A stretch of 12,546 nt of DNA from Gyrodactylus bullatarudis (Eukaryota; Platyhelminthes; Monogenea; Gyrodactylidea; Gyrodactylidae): contig SSNU01002985.1 in assembly GCA_012064415.1 (NCBI GenBank), positions 1 to 12,546 on the forward strand. The letters run 5' to 3'. Below are positions 1 through 7,500 of this stretch, piece by piece; position 1 is the stretch's first letter, and the number at the start of each line of letters is the position of its first letter. The notes under the pieces are model-generated. The model ran no database searches, had not been told where the DNA came from, and saw only the letters and a program-made list of their open reading frames with translations. The position numbers were made by a program, and so were the translations under genes.

Positions 1-316
1 ATAGCTTTTTTATTTCTAGATAGAATTATAAAATTCAACCACATTTGAGATCAGTTTTTTATTTTTTACAAACCTTGAAAAATTCCCAGGTGTACCTAAA
101 AAAAATTTTTTTAATCACCACCAGTGTAATCAAATAAATAATTAATTTTTATCATAAATCTATTTTTCTTTATCCCACTACTACCGAGTAGAAAAATCTT
201 GATCTCTTTCCTGTTAAAATTGTAAGATTTAATTTCGAATTTACGGTAAAAGTATTTCGTTTATATTCAAACAAATTTATACATAAAATATAATTCTAGG
301 ATTCCGCGAAACATTG
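1..316. other. non-coding, left edge
   Basis: Very AT-rich stretch with no supported exon. If the channel gene continues to the left, this is part of the intron after its last visible exon. On the minus strand there are two acceptor-like pyrimidine-AG sites, one near 220 and one near 95, but the short frames behind them do not look like the expected pre-S1/S1 segment of a TRPA channel, so no exon is called. Confidence 0.5.
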
Positions 317-435
317 AATATTTTTCGTCGGAAAGTCATGAAAAAATTATTTTTCGAATTCCATTATAAAATAAGCCAATAAGATGAGAAAATTTCCGAA
401 ATAATTCAATCTGACCAAAATTAGGCCGTTTTTCG

Positions 436-446
436 AATTTCCACTT
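436..446 (+). repeat. target-site duplication, 3' side of Penelope-like copy 1
   Basis: AATTTCCACTT, repeated identically at 714-724. The two copies bracket the retroelement fragment exactly where the foldback arm is interrupted. An 11-bp duplication is in the range made by Penelope-like insertions. Confidence 0.75.
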
Positions 447-713
447 AAAATAGAAATAAAAGATATATTAACATCAAATACGTATTTCTTAAAGGATCAT
501 CAGTGGTATCACTTCAAAAATGATAAGAGTTATATAATTGAATGAAAATAATAATTTACAATTTTTAAAGAAATAGTAAGAGTTTAAGAATTAAGAATAT
601 ATGCGTGGTTTTCCTGCTTAAGATGTCTAGTAACCGCGGTATCCATATGTAGATGATCATTGGATCTCGTAGACAATTTCCTAATAGTTCTTCCTATGTA
701 AAAAGCTCAGAGA
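447..713 (-). mobile_element. Penelope-like retroelement, 5'-truncated 3' end (copy 1)
   Basis: A minus-strand fragment of about 267 nt. Its 5' part (about 706-602) encodes a decayed piece of a GIY-YIG endonuclease. Its 3' part (about 450-600) matches the 3' non-coding part of the second copy at 10779-10925, including a shared AGATATATTAA and a shared CTGATGATG box. It is flanked by an 11-bp direct repeat and sits in the left arm of the foldback element, so it arrived after that element. Severe 5' truncation is usual for Penelope-like elements. Confidence 0.8.
602..706 (-). pseudogene. GIY-YIG endonuclease remnant (Penelope-like copy 1)
   Basis: The minus-strand frame reads FYIGRTIRKLSTRSNDHL and then, a few codons on, TRHLKQENHA. 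This aligns with the GIY-YIG frame of copy 2 (YIGRTIRKLFTRAEDHL, then TRHLRQEDHT). The YIG motif and the following conserved Arg are kept. The N-terminal half is cut off by the 5' truncation, and the C-terminal part with the catalytic Glu is deleted (frame closed by stops soon after 602), so it cannot be functional. Confidence 0.75.
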
Positions 714-724
714 AATTTCCACTT
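714..724 (+). repeat. target-site duplication, 5' side of Penelope-like copy 1
   Basis: Second identical copy of AATTTCCACTT. The foldback arm resumes directly after it with TATCGAC, as expected if a single target copy was present before insertion. Confidence 0.75.
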
Positions 725-1034
725 TATCGACGTTCGAATCAAATTTTTTTATCGATTTCAAAGATTTGAAGCAGTTAAATAATGTTGGTCTCGAATATCT
801 GCATTTAACTGCTTCAAATCTTTGAAATCGATAAAAATTTTGGATTCGAAAGTCGATAAAGTGGAAATTTGGTACATTTTCGAAATTCGAAAAACGGCCT
901 AATTTTGGTCAGATTGAATTATTTCGGAAATTTTCTCATCTTATTGGCTTATTTTATAATGGAATTCGAAAAATAATTTTTTCCTGACTTTCTGACGAAA
1001 AATATTGACTGACATAAGTTGCCTTATTTCCTGG

Positions 1035-1297
1035 AAAATATTCTGAGGTTGCTGACTGAATGTCAAGCTGGGGAAAAAAACACCACAGTCCCGAGAGCTT
1101 AGACACTCCTCTGCTCTCATTGGTCGCGAATGGTTGAATGAATGCTATTGGCCAGATTTTATAATGTTCTTGAAATTTTCGTATACATATGGTGTTTGGT
1201 CCGAAGAGAACCGACGAAAATAAAGCTTGATTCACCAAAATCTTCGTTTGTTCTTAACCCCAGCATGACTTTCAGTCAGCAACCTCAGAAAAATATT
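1035..1297. repeat. inverted-repeat unit next to the foldback element
   Basis: Arms at 1035-1073 and 1258-1297 are reverse complements over about 39 nt with few mismatches; both contain CTGAGGTTGCTGACTGAA and run toward CTGGGG. The roughly 184-nt interior is less AT-rich than its surroundings and carries two ATTGG (inverted CCAAT) motifs near 1119 and 1145. The arm ends (AATATT and a nearby AAGTCATG) resemble the outer ends of the 317-1006 foldback, so the two units are probably related. A minus-strand open frame across it (954-1238) has no recognisable domain. Confidence 0.6.
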
Positions 1298-1392
1298 GAG
1301 ATTTTTTGTAAAAAAAGTAAATTCTAATCTTAGGTTTAGATAAGAGTGACTTAGATAAGAGTTCAGGCAGACAATTATTTTGAATCTCTTAC

Positions 1393-1506
1393 CATAATTT
1401 GTAGAGGATGATTTTTGTAGATGGCCTCAAAGTCTGAAATGTACGGCTTTGTATTTTCAATTAGATTTCCTTCCAAAGTGAAATTGTTTTGTCTTTTTAT
1501 ATTTCT
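1393..1506 (-). CDS. TRPA1: TRPA exon 13 (residues 793-830), last exon in window
   Basis: Encodes RNIKRQNNFTLEGN and ISDFEAIYKNHPLQIM, ending at a GTAAGA donor in phase 0. KNHPLQIM matches the segment just before the pre-S1 helix of TRPA channels. The following exon, expected to contain an HP motif and then S1, was not found between 1 and 1392. Confidence 0.8.
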
Positions 1507-4500
1507 CTTGAAATGGAAAAATTAAATTTTTCAATCACATCAATTATAAATGAATAATTTTGAATTGATGAGTTTAATACTATGCCTTATTCGTTGAGTT
1601 TTTTATACCTCGATATAAAACTAAATATTTCAGCATAATTACAACCCTGACTTTTGTTTTGATGAAAAAAAATGAAAAATGCTGTATAAACCTATATGAG
1701 AATTTGCTGATTTGCCAAATCTGATGCAAGTTTTGTAAATATTTGATATAATTTTTGTCGTTTCAACTTGTATTATTTTTTATCACTGAAATTGAAAAAC
1801 GGTCCCTACATATTAAGGATAGCAATCAAAATTATTAGTAAGCTTACTGGATTCTTTATAATTTCTCTGATTTGTTCATCATCCTGTGAAAAATAAGATA
1901 TAAATAATTACGAATTAACCTCTGAAAATCCCAATCCTTACAGTTGTATCCATTTTAATCATTGGCCAATTTTGATAGGTATCATCAATGAGGCTAAAAT
2001 TGTACCTGTAGACTAAATCATCATTCTTATCTTCAATGCACCAATCGAGAACATCTTTGGCTAAATCTTTTAGAAAAGCATAAAAGTGATTTTACTCAGT
2101 TCTTATTTTTTCATTCGAATACACATCAAAATTGAAGTAAAAACAAGCTCTGAGGTAGAGAAATGAATTTGGAAGGATTTTCAGGCAAGAAATCCTTACT
2201 GATTTTTAATCAGGTCATGTGAAGTTAAGGATCTAAATACTCAGTGTACCCTAACAAGATAATGAATTAATTTTTCCATTCAAAATTTTGATTTTATTTT
2301 TAATTTCATTCGATTTGGTTTTATGATTGAATAAACTAATTAAAGAAGGTTTAGTAGTAAAAATGGAAACAGGAGAAATCCCTCTAAAAATGAGAACGAA
2401 AACCGTAAGGTGGAAAAATTTTCAAAATAAAATATAATCTTCCTACTTCAAAGCAGGTTTTAAATAAGAAAAATTAAAATTAGAGTCATTTCTCTTAAAA
2501 AGTAATAACAAACCAAAATTAGTTCAATTATGATCAAATCAATTGTTTATATGAGAATAAAATGCAAGCATTTGTATTCGCCCAAGAAAAATCTAAACAT
2601 TACGAAGAAAAGTATGATAATTTTGTCGATAAAAATACATGTAAACAATTTCTTAAACATCTGTTAAAAGAAATCTATCAGCAATTAATTAGTTTAAATA
2701 AATTCTATTATAATTATTAATAGAAAACGCCTTTACCAGAATATGAGATGGTTTACCTGGAAAGTATCTGATCAGCTTTCTCAAGGGCGTATCAAAATTA
2801 TTCTCACCGACCTCTATACGATTTTCGAAAACTTTTGGAATCATGCCCTTGAAGAAAATAATCTCTCGTGCACAGTCTCTGTTGAAAGGAAAGATCCAAA
2901 TGAGAAAAAGTTAAATTACTCTTTAGATGAGTCAATAGCTATATCCAGGGCATTTGATCCAGATCGAATTTTTTGATCATTCAATGCAATCCTTAGTGAT
3001 GGATCAGCTCCCATTACTAATAGTTTCTTGACCAGATCAGCTTGACCAAATTGACAGGCTACGTGAATCGGAGGAATCTTGAATTAATGAAATCTTTATT
3101 AAAATATACTTTAACAATCAAAATTTATTTTGCTATCTCCTTGGTATTGTTCTCGAATATTGAAAATCCTTATCTAAATCATTCTAACTTGAAATCGAGC
3201 ATACATTTTAGTTAAAAGTGGCAAAATGCCATTTTCTACTACTGAGTATCTTTGAACTTGCAGCCAGTGAGCTTACAGAAAACAATCCCTGGATTTCTTG
3301 TCAATTTAGGCTCAAGATTGATTGAAAGAACGATGAATCAGACAGGACAAAAAAGTTTCAGATTAAGAATAGAAAATTTCGAGCAAAAGAGGGCTTGGAA
3401 TTTGAAAAAAGGGGGACATTCAATTCTCTATGACAAAAAATGATTGGTCTACCCTTCATTTCGAGACATTTCTGATACAAGAAAAATAAATTAAATTATG
3501 TTTCTTATTACTATATCGAAATGGCAAGAATAGTATTTTTGCAGCTTTACTTAAAACTAAATTAGAACTCCACAGTAATAATTAATATTTCCATGATAAT
3601 TATGTAACTTACACTCAAACCATCAGTTGGATTTATTTGAGAACCTGTCTTGAAGAGTTCAATAACCAGCGATTCATGCCCTTTGGATGCAGCACTTGAG
3701 ATTGGAGTATAACCACTCATATTTGTACGAGTAACACTGGCTCCAACATTGATGAGATATTCAACAATTTCATGATATCCATTGATGGCTGCTATGTGAA
3801 GAACAGTATCCTCGAAATCGTCACCTTGGTCAATAAACCGTTTATCTCGTTGAAGTAGTTTTATCGAGCTTAAAATTTTGTTAATAAAATTTATTCAATT
3901 TTAATAAAATATTATTATGACTGTTTATTAGGAGTCGATTTTTCAAATCTCCAATTTTCAGCCTGGGTCAGAGTCTAATTCAATTTATTGAAATAATTCT
4001 AATGAAATATATATAAAACATAATATCTAAATATTATGTTTACTTGTGATATAATAGAGGTAACGTTTTTACATTAACTTCGATAAAGCGGAAAATTTCT
4101 CAATTCTCATTTTACCAGAATACTTTTCAACACAAGGTCTTGTTTTCTGTTTGTATGTATTATTGCAATTACTTATGTAATAAAAATATGAAAATCAAAC
4201 AGGAACCTAAAAATCCTCAGAGTAACAAAGTTCACTTGTAAGTAGTAGTCAGACCATCTTTTTGGTATTGGACGCCTGAAAATTTAACTTCGGCTTTATG
4301 TGACTCGGCTTTATTTTCAAAAATTTCTACACAATTCGAAATATTTTACACCACTGCATAACTTCTACGGTCAGGTGTTTCAAAATTACCAAAATTAAAT
4401 TCCTCAAATCCACTCCTACTGTTTATTATAATGATTAGGGCTTCAAAAAGTTATATTTTAGTCTGTGAATCTAGGGGTTTTAAAACCTGCAAAAATCTGT

Positions 4501-7500
4501 AAAAATATTTCTTATTTTTATTGAAACACGAATATTTACCCCCTAATTAAGTATTATCTCGACCAATCAGAATGCAGCAAGTATGCCCAAAATAGAGATC
4601 TTTATTTGTGAAATAATTTGGCATCTACTTATTTTCATTCAAACATTTAATGACATCGGTAGCACAGCTCAAAACCAATGTTTCTGAACCTCTCTCTCAA
4701 TCAAGTATTCATAAGCGTTAAGAAATCAATTTATAACTTGCATACTTTTAAGACCCCATACTAATTTATAATTGTATAGCTTGTAGATCTTTGTGTTTCT
4801 GTAGATGAAATTAATATTTGTAAATTGAAATTTTGTGAAAAATTAAACTAACTTTAAATCACCCAACTCTGCAGCTAGGTGTATTGGCATTCTACCAACA
4901 TTATTCTTGAGTGTAACATCAGCTTTACTATCCAGTAACATCTAAAGATATTGTAAAAGAAATTGTAATTTTACCTTTATCATGGTTGAGCTTTTCATCA
5001 AACAGGCATAGTGAAGTGGAGAATTTTCAGAGTTATCCTGAGCATTAATAAGTTTTTTTAAATCAGACTTTTTGATTTTTGCAATGAACTCCTAAAAACC
5101 AAATTAAAATATTCAAGTTCACCTTTAAATAATCTGGTAAATTATTCTTGATTATGAGATGAAGGCATGTTCTCCGAAATGAATCTCTAGCATGAATGTT
5201 TGCATTGTTTTCAATCAGGACATTGGCATTGCTGTAAGAGGCTTTACCCAATGCTAATAATAGAGGAGTCATATGCTCTTTAGTCATATTTTCCATGGTT
5301 TCTTTGGAATATTCTAAAATATTGACCAATAATTTTGTAGTATTTAGTTCCGCAGCATGATGAATTATCTGATACCCATCATTGTCTTCAGCCTTTAGAT
5401 TGACCTCATCAATTTTAATATTCAATGCCATTTCAGGGAATTCTAAGAGAATTAACTCTTTCCTTAAATGAAACTAACTTGATTTCAGAGCCAAGTGGAG
5501 AGGTGTCTCACCTTTCCCGGTTAATCTTTTGGCATTTTTAAAATATTCTCGTAATACATAAATGTTAATGTAAGAATCATTTTTGTAGGCTAAATGTATT
5601 GGAGTGTATCCATCAGTGTTGAATTGGACCATTTCTTCCTTATATTTAGGCCATTTCTCAGATGATTTGAGAGTGTATATTACATGACGCATAATTTTAA
5701 AGTTACCAGACATGCTAGCAAAGTGAAGCTGGTATAAAAAATTAGATTATTCCTTACAATAGAATTGTCATGGGCATCTTTTGTGTCGAATTTAGCATGC
5801 ATGAAAAGAAGAATTCTGAAAATTTCCAAGGAGTTTTCAGGCAGATGTTTACTCATGAGAACAGCTTTATGTATGGCAGTTTTTCCAGAGAAATCCGCAA
5901 GCTGAACAAGAAAAAAATTCGATAATGGTGTAGAATAGCTCCTAAAAATTTTTCTGCCAAAAATTTTTTCAAGTTAAATTTTTTCATGTCTACCCTCAAA
6001 AAACACAGGCCCCCTTTTTTCTTTGTTTGGCGTTGTAATGTAACACAATGTATTAAATCATTTATCCCTCATTATTATGAAAGGTTTCTTTTTGATGAAT
6101 ATCAGTATCCGAATAAAATTTTCGAATTTCTGCTCAAACCAAAATAATCTCTGAAAATCAAGCTTCTTAATGGTACAATTCAATTTTTCCTACGATTCAT
6201 AATAAGGTTTTAATGAAGACATATAAATTCATAAAATATTTTATCATTATATAGTACTAAATAACATAAAAATATTTACAAGCTTCTAGTAAATCGTTCC
6301 ATCTTTGATTAATACTTGATGTACTTGTAAATTTGTTATGATTCGAAACAAATTCACGCATTTTCTGGCGTTCTTCAGGGAGCTGTTCGGCTGTAGAAAA
6401 AGAAATGGGAGAGAAAGGTGTAGTATTTCTTAAAAAGTGATGAATTATATTATCAGAGTTGTTACTCTAAAAATTCTGATTACTATAACAATCACTATAA
6501 TTTTTATAATCCTTGCTTTTTGAGAAATACACCCTTCTCTCCACATTTTTTTTTCTACAGATAGACCAATACAAGCCAGAAGACAACAAAGACAGGTCGC
6601 AAGCGAACAACGATATAGTCAAGAAAAAAATTAACAAAACTAATTCAGTGCCTGATTTTCATCCAAAAATGAAGCAGGTGGCTGTATTTGAAATAAATTT
6701 TGGATGGTTACCAAAAAATCAACTTTTGATCACTCTCTCACTTTGAAGCCAGAAATATTTTTCAACTCAACTTGAAAAAATGGATGTGTAAATATTCTGA
6801 ATCTTATTCTGAGAACCCCCCCTCCCATAATCGTGTGATAATTGAATGTTGATTTTTTGATCATTTTCCCTGCTTGAAAATCGATGAAATTTTAATGATT
6901 CAAGGTCTATGAAAAATAATTTATCAAACATTTCATGATGATAATCAGTTTTCTTTGTCTAATTGTGATTCTAAAAATCAACTTTTGATCACTCTCTCAC
7001 TTTGAAGCCAGAAATATTTTTCAACTCAACTTAAATAAATGGATGTGTGGCACAAACTCAAGATTTGAAATATGCCATAATTTTCATAGAAATTTATATT
7101 GTTTTGCTTGAGGTGACAGTGGGCCTCATGATCTACAGATTCCAGAAAATCTTGATTAAATTCGATTTTTTGATGAAGAAATAGAGAGTTCTGTAAAAAT
7201 CATAAATTCCCATCTTCATTTATAAGCAATGGCCTGGTACCAAAAAAATTTTTGCTTGGGGTCTCCTCTTATTCTACGCTTAAAATCATTTATTTTCATA
7301 TATGGAAGTATGGGTCAAATAATTCTTTGAACCTGTGACATAATAGATTTAGCAGAATTAATTTTGAGCTGGAATTGGGTTTTACTTTCAAGTAGTTTGC
7401 TGAAAAAATCAATAAATATGAGTATTCTGAAATCAGCAAAATTTTTGAATTTTGTAAAAATCATAAATTCCTATCTCAATATTAACTAGGTATAGATGGA

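Larger units (their letters stand above)
317..1006. mobile_element. foldback (hairpin) element, interrupted by a retroelement
   Basis: Outer arms 317-441 and 882-1006 (125 nt each) are near-perfect reverse complements. Inner arms 713-780 and 803-870 (68 nt each) are also near-perfect reverse complements around a 22-nt loop (781-802). Removing the Penelope-like insertion (447-713) and one copy of its target duplication joins 317-446 to 725-780, giving one continuous left arm that pairs with 803-1006. The right arm keeps about 18 nt (around 865-882) that the left arm lacks, which looks like a deletion between short AATTT-type repeats. No coding capacity is seen, so this resembles a non-autonomous foldback element or MITE. 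No clear target duplication flanks the whole element. Confidence 0.85.

Noticed and set aside
120..225. Minus-strand frame KEIKIFLLGSSGIKKN behind an acceptor-like site, superficially like a GTPase P-loop
   Set aside because: The G-x-x-x-x-G-K-S/T motif is incomplete, the frame soon stops, and it does not resemble the expected TRPA membrane exon.
954..1238. 94-codon minus-strand open frame
   Set aside because: It overlaps the foldback arm and the inverted-repeat unit, has no recognisable domain and no supporting splice context.
3252..3443. 63-codon plus-strand open frame in intron 8
   Set aside because: Antisense to the channel gene, no motif, and of a length expected by chance.
6513..6746. 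77-codon plus-strand open frame
   Set aside because: It begins inside the hairpin and runs into a dispersed direct repeat; only the short part after 6561 looks exon-like, and no protein family is recognised.
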